NCBI GenBank assembly: GCA_032717465.1
Contig: CM064697.1
Span: forward strand, 5,126,533 to 5,190,532
Length of the DNA: 64,000 nucleotides
Direction: 5' to 3'
Source: Coenobita brevimanus
Taxonomy: Eukaryota > Arthropoda > Malacostraca > Decapoda > Coenobitidae
Shown piece by piece: positions 20,984 to 34,205 of this stretch (within the stretch, counting starts at the first letter, position 1; the number at the start of each line of letters is the position of its first letter). The position numbers were made by a program, and so were the translations under genes. Under the pieces are notes generated by a model that saw nothing but the letters and a program-made list of their open reading frames with translations, had not been told where the DNA came from and ran no database searches.

Positions 20984-21118
20984 AATCCCGCACAACCCTC
21001 GGAGACCTTGGAGGATGAGCAGGGTAAGAAGTACAGCATCAAGTTGCCCCGTCTCGTGAACCTGGTGGACTTACTGGTGTCCTTCCTCAGCTGTTTTGTC
21101 CTCATCATTCCACTCTGA
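20984..21118 (+). CDS. terminal exon of cys-loop receptor-like channel (M4 and stop)
   Basis: The exon starts after a long T tract and CAG (20981-20983), in phase 0 like the end of the exon at 17005. It runs 44 codons to TGA at 21116-21118. The first half is polar and acidic (NPAQPSETLEDEQGKKY), as expected for the cytoplasmic M3-M4 loop. The second half is a single hydrophobic helix with VDLLVSFLSCFVLIIPL that ends the protein. In cys-loop receptors M4 is the last segment and the chain ends just after it, which fits. The M3-M4 loop would be only about 35 residues, short for the family. No clear polyadenylation signal is seen in the next 500 bases. Alone it could be any short membrane tail; the pairing with 16777-17005 makes the reading plausible. 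Confidence 0.5.
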   Translation, partial: NPAQPSETLEDEQGKKYSIKLPRLVNLVDLLVSFLSCFVLIIPL

Positions 21119-22148
21119 GTGGCTGTATCCAGAGCAAGAGGAGCCGTCCTTGTGCCGTAGCTGCCTCACGCCCTCTGTTTTGAATCTTTTGTTATGATCC
21201 TCCCGTCAATACCTCACAAATTAACCCCCTATTTGGAGATTAAGTACGTGTAGCTATCCGACTTTCGTGACTGAGATGGGAGAGGCAAACACACTCACGC
21301 TAAGTTGTGGTTACGACTGTGACTTTCAGCACACCGAAACATATAACCTGGTGACTGGTATTTGGACAGTGAAGGTGCCGTCCGTCAGGAAGTGTACTGT
21401 ATGGCAACTCCTGTAGCTTACCCAACGCCTCCAACTTCGATCTCTGACTTGCGCTCCAATTAATATCTGACTCGCTGTTTGTAATGGAATGAACATGTGA
21501 TTCTGTGTCGTTTGCCAGACCATAAGCATCTATTTCAAGTGTATTATCAGAATATTAATATCCATGCCTCTGTACATACTATCTGTGAGGTGGTTTCACT
21601 TCTCTGAGGATTTTTTGAACTTAAGAAACTGGGTACAGTCTTCGTCAATCTCCTCAATACGCCACGGTCTTTCTAAGGTGAAGAAAAAAAGTCAAGAAGC
21701 AAGCATTAAAAAAAAAAAAAATCGAACTGAAAGTACTAATTAAGCTACAACCATACAAACACAGTCACTGAAGAGTAACCCCATCAGTCAAAGGGTTAGT
21801 TAATGGTGCTGGGTGCTGATTGAGTGTCGACACTTAATTTGGCTTAGAATACATTTTTTTTTTCTCCTTAACCATTTAAATACGAGGATGTACTATTTTA
21901 TTCTTGCTACCACCGAAGACTTTAGTCAGTGTAACCAGTGAAAGTCTTGCAGTGAATGGGTTAAAGATGACTGTATCGAACCTCTCAAGCTCGAAAAACA
22001 AAAATATTATCCGGCAATAGCAATACTAAAAGAAAATATGGTAACGAAATGGAAATAATCTCCCTATACATCTCAATCCCTGACACTGCGCCTGACGATT
22101 AATGTTGTTTGCCCTGGCCACCCTCATGCGAATTTTCACTCGCCACAG

Positions 22149-22150
<2 letters not shown>
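21119..22150. other. anonymous sequence, possible 3' UTR at start
   Basis: No AATAAA is found close to the stop at 21118. Degenerate matches to the short dispersed repeat occur near 21620-21690 and 21870-21965. Confidence 0.4.
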
Positions 22151-22180
<30 letters not shown>

Positions 22181-22580
22181 GTCGTTCAGGGGTCCATAGA
22201 CGATGTTCTTTTTACATTCTCTCAACAACACGGTATTTTTCCCCCACCGTCAGGAAGATCTTTCGTACAGGGGTTAAAGGCGATCTCCAATGACTCTTCA
22301 ACACGAACATGTATTTTCTGACCCTATAGTGTTACCGTTAAGGGATTACATTCAGCTTGGATGATAATTCGTAGTGAAGGGGCTTGTGATAATCTCCCTA
22401 CAGTCTATATCCTGTGTACATTACCTTCAGTTAAATTGAAACGTCATAAAAAAAAAAAAGAATTTTAACGTTAATCGGAGTCAAACAATATCATTTCGTA
22501 TTAATCCCTTTAAAACGAGGCATCTCCTTGGCTGAATAAAATTAATAGCCGTTCCCCACCATCCTTCCTTTGCAGTGGGA

Positions 22581-22614
<34 letters not shown>

Positions 22615-22666
22615 AGTAGACTAATGTACAGCTGAACTTTAATACCTCTTTACATCATCATCACAG

Positions 22667-22734
<68 letters not shown>

Positions 22735-22735
22735 T
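22151..22735. repeat. poly(A), (GAT)n and (AT)n microsatellites
   Basis: Poly(A) runs at 22151-22178, (GAT)n at about 22575-22611 and (AT)n of about 64 bp at 22670-22734. Confidence 0.9.
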
Positions 22736-23797
22736 GGTGAACTTATCAGTTATAATAAAATAAGGTTTGAATTTCACCTCTGGAGTTCGTAATTCCAAAC
22801 CCAAAACGTGTAAAGGAAGTAATTACCATGTAACTTTTGACAGTATGTTCGTGTCATTGTACAATTCAATAATGATGGGTCATTTTTTTTTTTCTTGATG
22901 TCAGTAACAACCTGTTGACTTCTGCACACAAAATTATTCACAGAACTCCACAAGAGGGATAAAATTCACCCTTAGGTTAGCCGACGCACACACTGACAGC
23001 ATTTAAAAGGAATAAAACAATAAACGAGATTACCTTAAAGGTGTGATATGCAAGTAAAGCATTACAGAGAAACTGATACGAAGTTTACTTAAATGGTTTG
23101 AAACTGACCTTAATGGGGAAAAACAAACTCTTCTGAACCTGATGTGATATAAAGTGACCACGACGACTCTTGCTGGATCTGAATAAGGTTATGATCTAGA
23201 AGCGGGGATGAAACAGTGCATTAAGTTGCCTGATTTGACCTATGAACAAAATAATGTGCTCTTACTTAATGTTAGGAAAATCACTTGCCATTAGACTGTT
23301 GTTCTTATGACGGTTATGCCAATTGATGGTCTGTCAGGTGTTGGGTATGACGGTATACATGGTCGACGAATTCGCTTGGTACCGCTTTAACTACAGCTAA
23401 CATTTTCACAACTTTCCTCACAACCATAACAATCACCATTTCAAACTACCACCACAGCTGCTATTCCCTTTACCAGAATTCGGCCACCATAACTGCTACT
23501 TTCATCACTCCAGCAATCTGCGCACCATTTCATCAACTACAGTCACTAACAGCATCCAACATCTGCCCTGTACCCTTCAGAGATTTTGCTAATTAACTAC
23601 CTTTCTAACTTTTGGAACTAGCTTTAATTTCTTTACTTTCTCAAATCCCACTTTCTCACTCACTCTGCTACTTTTCTCATCTCCACAACTGCCACTATCT
23701 AAATGTACGTAAATTAGTCTGGAGGAAGCATGAATGAAACGAAAATTATGTCAGTGGATTCGAGGGTTTAACTAATGAACGCATGAAGTAGGATCCT

Positions 23798-23799
<2 letters not shown>
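22736..23799. other. anonymous sequence
   Basis: No gene, RNA or repeat is recognised. A CCA/ACC-rich stretch lies at 23390-23580. Confidence 0.5.
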
Positions 23800-24309
<510 letters not shown>

Positions 24310-24774
24310 CTGGTTTCCGAAAATAATGGACTGATCAGTAGACATACAGTATATGGTCGTTTGGGTATGGAGATCGGTGAATGGATACGTGGATGACTGG
24401 ATGAATGGTGGCTGATTGACTGAGGAACTAGAGTGGCAGACAATTGGGTCCACTGAGCTCACTCTAGTTCTCTGTCCAGTTTCTTCCACACTATAAAAAG
24501 ACCTACAAACAAAATCCTGCCACATCAGAACTCCAGCAAGGTCACATGGAGTGGTTCATAACGCTCATACGGCACTTCCTAATGCACAGTTGCCATCCAA
24601 GAAATTGACATTCCGCACACTGATGCCATCTTAATCTAGGTTTTTACTGCAGTCTCGTAACCCTCTCATGACGATGACGATTATTCGGTTCTGATTACTG
24701 CCAAAGGATTATATTGCGAAAAATCACTCTAAATATTAAGGGGCTGGAAAATTCTATTTACCTACTATGTGATG

Positions 24775-25720
<946 letters not shown>

Positions 25721-26715
25721 AGCCAGTGAGACTAAGGAACCGAAAGGAGATAGGGGAACATAGTAAGGGTTTAGAACTTGTTTGGCACTTATACTCGTAC
25801 TTTAAAATATAGTCGACAGAATAACACTCTGGCAATACGTGAAATGCATCTATGAAGAAAAAAGGTAAAGATGGTTATGGTTGTGAGGACGAGCCAGAAT
25901 TCCTTGGGACTGAATGATGCGTGATAACTATGTTGCATATTTCAGTACACATGATACTACCAGTTGTCTCATTTTCGTACTTTGCCTTTCCTTGTTTTTC
26001 AATTCAACCTCATTGCATCTTTAGGTGGTAATGGGGGTCTGGGTGATGCTGATTACGACTATTGCAAGACGATTTTATTCATCACAAGAGAATGTCCTTA
26101 TAGTGAAGAGTTTTGCAATAGCACCCAAGGTTCGTAATATTAACATCTTGAAAGTTAATTTCAAAATTTTTCTACTGCCTGCAGTACATCTTCTGAGGTA
26201 AATATTTCCTGCGCCAACTCTCAGTCTCACTGTTCGTAATGGCTAAATGTTTTCACAAACCACAATACATAAAAGTGAAAACAAAACCGAAAGGCATCTG
26301 AACGTGTACTGATGCCGGAACCAGGAAAACATAACGAACCGGATCTCAATAAAATTAATTTCCTCCCCTCCAGACAGTAATTCATTTGTCAGTGAAATGG
26401 GTGTGGGAACCATGATGAACCACGCTAGGGAACCCGGACCCAACGACCACGGAAAGGCACACATTGTAGCAGGGCTTCGAAAACTCATTGTCAATTCCAC
26501 TCAGCTACGTCCGCACACCCTGGGTAGAAGATAAGAGGGGAAAAAAGTTGCACGGACATAAAAAAAAATAATACACAGCAACTGCCAAGAGATCCGGAAG
26601 GGAACGAGCCTGCCTTCGGGACGACTGACCAGGCGCAGTTCGTGGGGGCAAAGGTGGCGTCACAACTTGCTATCCGGATGCCCTTGTTTTTGTGCACTGC
26701 CTGAATGTGTTGTAG
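25721..26715. other. anonymous sequence
   Basis: No exon or known element is recognised. The open frames here are short and lack motifs. Confidence 0.5.
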
Positions 26716-26800
<85 letters not shown>

Positions 26801-26896
26801 GAAGCACGCCAACACATGTAAGCGTGCGCACGCACTCACACACACACACACACACACACAATGAAGCACGCCAACACATGTAAGCGTGCGCACGCA

Positions 26897-26968
<72 letters not shown>

Positions 26969-26976
26969 CACACGCA

Positions 26977-27062
<86 letters not shown>
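26716..27062. repeat. compound (AC)n / (GCAC)n array with internal duplication
   Basis: (AC)n at 26718-26798, then a 62-bp unit (ATGAAGCACGCCAACACATG... plus (AC)n) present twice, starting at 26799 and 26861. After that come (AC)n, (GCAC)n-type sequence at about 26932-26998 and (AC)n to 27061. The CV/RAC-rich and TH-rich frames on both strands derive from it. Confidence 0.95.
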
Positions 27063-27063
<1 letters not shown>

Positions 27064-28920
27064 AAGCACGCTGACACAGGAACAGACACAGACACAAGCC
27101 CAAAGTCCCCCCCCACACACACATTTGCACGGTTGGCAGATGAATTACGAATGATAAATGGATGTCTGATAATGAGTCGCCCCCCCAAAAAAAAAAAAAA
27201 AAAAACGCAGAAACCAATAACTGATAATAGGATGCTGAGGAAAACCAAGAGGATTTAACCATACAAATTGTCTTCGAGATGAAACAATTTTCTTTTCCCT
27301 ATGTACACAAGAAAAATGGAGGTTTCGAGTAAAAATCACTTTGTTCTCCACAGGGATATCATGAACAGAAGACGTACAAGCACCATCCCCTTCCTCCTTT
27401 CTTCTAAACACGCGCACTAACACGCCAGGAGAGTCATCAAATGTAATTCATGGGACTGGGTTGAAATACAGAAGCCACGCTAAAACAACCCTTCAGATAA
27501 ATAAAATAAATACATAAATAAAATCATTCTTAATTAAATACAGGGAAAATGATTTATGTCAAGAACTTGGGATCAGGAGAACACAACACTGAATTAAATC
27601 CACACGAAATAAGTCTTTAAAATCCCTTACCATCTATAAAAACCCCCAAAATAAAAATAAATAAAAAGTAATGTGAAACCCTCTTATCATGAAAACAGGG
27701 GATCAACACCATGCAATCCTGGAAGCTCTCCCGACCGTCCATGACCTTACACGACTAGCTGATCAAAAACGTTCCAGCTTTATCCATTTTCATATTCTGA
27801 AATCGTGGACGAAGCATATGAAAAAGAAAATCTCCTGCAATTTTTCATGGATGTGTATGTCTGTTTTTCTTATCAATATACAATGAAGGAGGAAGTTTAT
27901 ACAGCATACAAAATACAGTATTCAATATATTTGCCTTGGGAAAGACACAAACAGCAACAGCGCTCAATGTGAAACTATCGATCACCTGGTTAATGATACT
28001 TTTTTTGATCGAGTGTACTGTATGTAAAATTCAACATCTTCCCAAGCTTTGGTAAATATATCTCCTAGAAGTCAATCCATCCGAGACACGCACAAGTCCA
28101 GGGAAGTCTTTATTAAGTTTTTGTCAGCTGTTAATTACAATGCAGTTGCTTAGTTTGGTGTCTGTACAGTTTCCAAGTAAATAATGATTATATGATGGAG
28201 GGAGGGACGTGAGTCAATGCAGCAACAATAAGTGATAATACTGAAGTGTCGGAACGTCCCTTCCATATTTTGTATTAAAAAGGACAGCTGCCATACACGC
28301 AAACGGCGAATTAATGAATATTATCATCAAGTTTTTCTAGTGCTTCAAGAAGACAACACTCATCTTTAACGGGTACACCTATCCTGCAGAATTCTAAGGG
28401 GAGATAACAAATCACTTACTGGTTAAACATTTAAACTGTTTTTTGTCCAGTGTTTTGTCCTGCCATTCTGTGCCATACTTACAGTTACTCCGACGCGACG
28501 GAGATATACAACGCAAGCACCTCAAACACACCCCAGATACGCCCTAAACGCACACCAGACACCAGTCCTTCAACACCTTCCTCCATAAGGCCTAGACCCC
28601 ATCCTTCAAAAACGTAAAGGGATTCACTGCATGATGCACAGTTGGGGATAGACACTGGATTTGGCCGTCCCTGTGAATGCGGCGAAAAAAATAGTGAAGA
28701 GAAATGCAGCCCTTACCACCTGTGTCGTGAGAATCGTCGCGTTTTTATTTTATTGTTAGTGTGTGGCGACTTGAAAGAAAACTTTTATAAAAACTTTCAC
28801 CATGATAATACTCGAATTATGATGCCTACAATATCCATCTTCACGGTGCAAGGTCGCCTCGGTCCAACACCGATCATCCCAGCTCGTCTCACAACCCCCC
28901 CATCCGCTTTTTCCTGTCTA
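27063..28920. other. anonymous sequence
   Basis: No exon was recognised. Poly(A) preceded by C lies at 27181-27204. The rest is AT-rich with no visible repeat. Confidence 0.45.
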
Positions 28921-29340
28921 GTCCTCACCCCCCCCCCCAAAAAAAAAAAAAAAAAAAAAAAAATTGAAGTATTTCCTTTCCACCGTCAACACCATGACTA
29001 ACACTTAGACCGTTTTCACAAGGTATACTCGTCCCAAGGTATACTCTGCCAACAACCCACCATATCCCATCTCATCCCACTCACTGTTCCCACCCACCCT
29101 TCTACCCCGGCCACTTTTTGCTCCCCGGTTGAACATTCGTTGCTCAGTCACCACTAAACCAACCAAACTGCAATTTTTCCATATGGCATCAAGGTCTCAC
29201 TACCTAAACCTGCTGCTCTCCTTTTTATACTGACAGATTATTTTGGCGGCATAATTGATTTCACTTTTCATGATTCAGTTATAAAACAAACAATCGTACT
29301 GACAGATCCGAAAAAAAAAAAAAAAAAAAAAAAAAATACT
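28921..29340. repeat. poly(C)/poly(A) tracts and unique spacer
   Basis: C-rich then A-rich tracts at 28928-28963, and poly(A) at 29310-29336. The sequence between them is anonymous. Confidence 0.7.
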
Positions 29341-29489
29341 CCCATCTCAAAAACTACCGTAACGGTCGGGATGATTTTTGATACACGCCTACATTTTCGA
29401 AGGCATGTCCTGAACTGATGTATTATGACCCGAGTAGATCTAATTATTCTGAAGTAACATGAAGGAATTTAAAACAACCCTAACTGACT

Positions 29490-30260
29490 GAAATGGAGCT
29501 GAACGGACTTGCTTGGGCGCCTGGATATGACTTAAAGAAAGTAAATGATAATAATGGATTTTTTATGGGAACCACACTGAACCTAAAAAGGCTAAAATTC
29601 ACCTAAATTTAAGTGACCGGTCCGAAATGGGTGCGAAGGGTCTCAACACACCTAAAATTGTATTGATGGACCTTACCGGACCTGAGTGGACCTAACTGAC
29701 CCTGAGCAGACCTGAATGGACCTAACTACCCTGAGCGGACCTGAATGGACCTAACTACCCTGAGCGGACCTGAAGTGGTATGACTGGGCCTGGACGGAAG
29801 TGAAGGACCTGAGTGGACATTTAGTGGCCTAAATTAACATCATATGGGGTGACTATACTGAACCTGACCCAAAATGACCTTCTGACCTAAACAGACTATT
29901 GACCTACTTCAATCGAGTAGATGGGGCGGGCCTGAATGAAACATAAATGGCTTGATGGATATGATTTATAATTTCTGAGCTGATCACATGGACCTTACTG
30001 AATCTAGACTGACTGGAATGGACTTACACCTGATTATCCTAATTAGACCCAAACTAGCATGAATTGGCCTGGATTCACTTGGCAGGTCTGAATGGATTAA
30101 ATAATAACTGAAATGACCTTAATATACAGGAACAGCCATCCTCTGCCTGAAGGGGTGTGATGGGCCTGAATGGACGAAAGTAGCTTGAACTGACTAAGTG
30201 GCCTGAACTAAGTGGCCCGAGCTAAATGGCCTGAATTAAGTGGCCTGAATTGATCACTGG
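29490..30260. repeat. degenerate GACCTGAATG-type minisatellite
   Basis: The stretch is built from short variants of 'gacctgaatggacctaact', 'gagcggacctgaatggacct' and 'gtggcctgaattaa'. The unit is about 10-11 bp with higher-order copies of about 30-36 bp, best preserved at 29690-29780 and 30190-30250. No coding frame spans it. Confidence 0.75.
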
Positions 30261-30639
30261 TTTCATTGACTTCTAATTATGTTACTCAGGACAAACTGCG
30301 CACTTACGACTTGTTCTGACGGCTTCTCCTTTTAATAGTTGACAGTTTTGTTCCACGACACAAGTACGCGGTCAACGGAGGCGCTTGTACCGAGGACCGT
30401 GCATGCCAGGACCCACCCAGTCTACCCTTGAAGTGAGGCTGGACGTGGCTGATCTCATAATTTGGTTATTTTTACGCCTCTCCTTAGTATCAGGGGTGTT
30501 GGGTTTAGACGGGTTCATCAGCGTGTGTGTGTACGTGGTGGGAAATTGAAGGGAAAGATGAGATAATGAAAGGTATTGGATTACACCGTATGGGATGGGG
30601 TTTCGCACGTACAGTATATAAACAGGTGAATGTAATTAG

Positions 30640-30945
30640 CAGGTAGCTGAAGAAAAATGAAAAACGTAACTAATAGGTAAAGAAAAATGAAAGACGTAAC
30701 GAGCACAGATAAAAAAAAAAAGAAAGAAAGATGTAACTAGTAGACAGATAAAGAAAAATGAAATACGTAAGTAGCAGACATATAAAGAAAAATGAGAGAC
30801 ATAACTAGCACACAGACAGAGAAAAATGAAAGACGTAACTAGAAGATAGATAAAAAAAAAATGAGAGGTAACTACCACATAGATCAAGAAAAATGAAAGA
30901 CGTAACAAAAGGAAATGAATAATGAAAGGAAATGAATAACTAGCT
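30640..30945. repeat. minisatellite of about 40-44 bp
   Basis: About seven imperfect units of 'agacagataaagaaaaatga' + 'aagacgtaactag'. The minus-strand frame of 148 codons rich in FF, SF and YV residues is the translation of this AT-rich array and is not judged a gene. Confidence 0.8.
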
Positions 30946-31939
30946 GACAGAAAATGAAAAAAATGAAAGATAAGAATGATAAAATTGGAGGAAAAAAAAC
31001 ACACAGAACCAAACATAGGATATACTATAAATAAAAACTGAATGACAAAAGAGATAAAAAAGATGGCAGAAAAAATTTTCAAAACGGAACACCGACCGAG
31101 TTAACCCCTGCACTCCGACGATATATTTTTTACTAAGATCTTGATATTTAAAGTCGATTAAATTAAACTTAGGAAAGGCCTCTTGTAGTGTCAAAGGGGC
31201 TGGTGAAGGTTTTATCTAACCTCATCTGTTCAAAGGTATATCCTAAATGTTAAATGAAAACGATCTGGATATAACAAGAAAAAACAAGACGTTTATAATC
31301 GAACAGATGGTGTTAAAAGAATGAATGAAACAATAACACTAAATTAAAAACGAAAAGAAAACAGCATAAGGAGATCCAGAGAACAATAATAATAACAATA
31401 AAAAAAGGTGGGGAAGAAGAATGAAACTGAGAGAGAACAAAACCAATAAAATGCAGAGGAAGGTCAATGGGAGAGAACCTGTGTTGACTCTTGAACCGGA
31501 CTGGAACCGTAGCATGACACTTGACACGCTCGTGGGAAAGGCTGTGAGGTAGGACAGGGATGGCTCTATAAATAAGGCTTCATGTCAGGGCACGGAAGCT
31601 GATGGGATATCATCTTCACCACAAACCTTCACTCTATACGGACTCAACGCCTCTTTTTATGCGTACTTGGGTGTCCCTTAGTTGGCCTTCCTTCCAAACA
31701 AGAAGGAAGAAGAAAAAGACGAAGAAGAAGAAGAAGAATCATAGTGGGGTACGAACCATTAGCGCTGACTACCGAGTTAAAACAGGGGTACTGCTCTTGT
31801 AATGTGAATCTCCACACAGACGTCATCTATCAATTATCATCATTTGTCAGTTTTTTGCTTCCCCACTGTTCAGTCTCGCTTATTCACTCAGTCATCTTCT
31901 CTATCAATCTTCCTGGTCTTCCACATCACCTCCTACGTC
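30946..31939. other. anonymous sequence
   Basis: Nothing recognised apart from a GAA-rich stretch at 31706-31738. Confidence 0.45.
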
Positions 31940-32225
31940 ACTCCACTACTGATACTGCACAGATCTTAGCATCCACATCCTCTTACATCATGCCTTGCTA
32001 TCATCATAAAAGCACTAGTTTACCTTTAACATAATCCATAAGTAACACCTTCCATAATCTCCCCTATTCCACTCTCCCATATGCCTTTTCCAGATCCATA
32101 AATGGCATCAGTAACTTCTATTCCTTTTCACATGCTTCATCCACGACCTGTCTTTCTGTAAATATTTGATCTACACACTTCCTATCACTTTGAAAGCCAC
32201 ATTGTTTTTCATTCGTTAAATCCTT
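31940..32225 (-). mobile_element. decayed LINE reverse transcriptase relic
   Basis: On the minus strand the frames give QCGFQSDRKCVDQIF, then RQV and ACEKE, then LLMPFMDLEKAYGRVE and GRLWKVLLMDYVKGKL. These align with QCGFRRGRGCVDQVF, RQVCEK, FMDLEKAYDRID and ALWTVLRLYGLDGRLL of the LINE at 59.5-62.1 kb. Stops interrupt the frame and both ends fade out. Only the fingers-palm part around the first catalytic aspartate motif remains. Confidence 0.75.
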
Positions 32226-32299
32226 TGACACCTGACCTCAGATATATATTATACAGTACATGAATAAAGTCAAATGTAACTTCAGGAAAAAATTACATG

Positions 32300-32363
<64 letters not shown>

Positions 32364-33370
32364 TAAATATAATAGAGGTGGAGAAGTGCCAAATTTACAG
32401 ATCTAGTATCCATAAGAGTGGTGGAAAATAAATAACTCGATACAAGTAAGGTAAAAAGAAAAATTACGCCACAAACCAGAAGAAATCGTTAAACATAATA
32501 TCACACCTAATTACAGATAAATTAAAAAGAAATAAAAAAAAGCAGCTAAGCAACATAAACAAACTTATACACACACAAAAACTGACGGTAACAAATTAAA
32601 GTGATTAGCTTTGAATATTGCTTCACTCAACGAAGCCATTAAAGGAATCTGTCACTGAATCAACCAGACAATTTGGAACATCATCTGGGTGCCGGAGTAC
32701 AGTAGGAGTATAATGGTGCTGTAAGGGAGGGCGATAAAGACGAATGTAGAAAAGAGTGAGAAGAAAATACGCTACTAAAGAAAACAAACAAGCACTCGGT
32801 GATTCTGAACCTGCATCCTGTTTGTCTGGGATCAAACCACTTCAGCAAAGATCATCCAAAGACAGTCGTGCACACGGTTAGGGGGAGGAGGAATCCTTAT
32901 TTAGATGCTCCACCTCTTATCCAAATCCTAAGGAGCAAACAAGAGATATGTCAGTAAGTTTACTTTTTTTTTTTTTTTTTTTTTTCGTGGTACTCGTCTT
33001 CAGTTTCAAAATTTATAAAAATCCACATGCGGTGTGGACCACGCTGTTGATATGAAACGGATCCCACATAACCAGTTATTTATGGCTTTACAAATAATTA
33101 TCTTCTCTTTATCTGTTATGCTGTTGTTTGAGAGCCATATACATGATATCTGACACTTCATCCTGATGTTTACAGCATTAAAAATAAAAACTCTTGAATC
33201 CGGATCCACAACAGGATCTTCCAGGACAAATGCTTTTAATGGGAGACCATCACGAATCTCTTTTTATGTTTCTTTTTACACTTTTTTCAGCCAGAGTGTT
33301 TGAGATCGTCACAAAACAGACACGCAGCCAGACATACTGACGGGATAACTGCAATAATCTTTTTCTTTCG
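32226..33370. other. anonymous sequence with (AC)n and poly(T)
   Basis: (AC)n at 32303-32360 and poly(T) at 32966-32986. No exon recognised. Confidence 0.5.
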
Positions 33371-33371
33371 G

Positions 33372-33452
<81 letters not shown>

Positions 33453-33480
33453 GAGAGAGAGAGAGAGAGAGAGAGAGAAG
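33371..33480. repeat. (AT)n(GA)n compound microsatellite
   Basis: About 74 bp of AT followed by about 28 bp of GA. The same AT-then-GA order recurs at 48515-48613 and 56152-56280. Confidence 0.95.
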
Positions 33481-33854
33481 CAGTAGGGGAAATCATCAAA
33501 GGGTGAATGAAAAGCGACAGCAGGAAGGAAAAATAAAAAGTGGATGACACAGTAAAGAGAGGGAAGGGAGGGTTAAGAGGAACGGAATGAGGAGTGCTTA
33601 GGATATGAAGATGGATACGAAAAACTAAGGAAGAGGCAGGACAAAACTGCAAGTGGACAGGGATATGAGGGCCCTTCAGGATATGAAAGTGTATTAATTA
33701 ATGGAACAGGAAGAGATAGGCAACAGAAGTTATTGGTAAAGTGACTGGAATGAGAAAATAGAAACCGGAGAATAAAAAAAGAAGACAACACAAGAACAGC
33801 TATAAAAAGAGAACAAAGAAAGAAAGGATGAAACAGAAAAAGGTAGAAACAAGC

Positions 33855-34205
33855 CGCCAAACTATGGGCCATGATGGATTTCGCAAGGGTCTTTGGAATA
33901 GACTTCAACGCCAGGAATCAGTGAGTGACAGCATTTCATTACTATTTTCCTGCGGCATGATTTGTACGTAATTTTCTTTCTGTTAACCACGTCGCACAGA
34001 ACATACCTGGAGGCAATACAAGACGATGTCTTAGAACTTCGCAGCGACTCATCTGCCAAACACACATTTGGGGACAGGAGCTTGATGACGGTTTGGCTAA
34101 GAATGGGACACTACTCGGTTATCAGTAAACTAACTGACAAGGTGCTTTGCATAGTCTCATCTACTTGTCTCTACAAAGTGGAGATTCCCAATTTGCCAGG
34201 CATCA
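33855..34205 (+). pseudogene. relic of hAT transposase C-terminal region
   Basis: A plus-strand segment near 33938 reads HYYFPAA then VRNFLSVN. After a frame change near 33995 it reads TYLEAIQDDVLELRSDSS, then AKHTFGDRSL and VWLRM, then STCLYKVEI. hAT transposases of the ZBED/SCAND-like branch end with a comparable series: a YFP segment, an NPF-type motif, an E-L-D/S segment with KxxF, a W-x(6)-YP segment, and T-YLCE before the end of the dimerisation domain. Order and spacing fit. A stop and at least one frameshift, with loss of the CE pair, mean it is dead. No terminal repeats were located. Confidence 0.55.
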
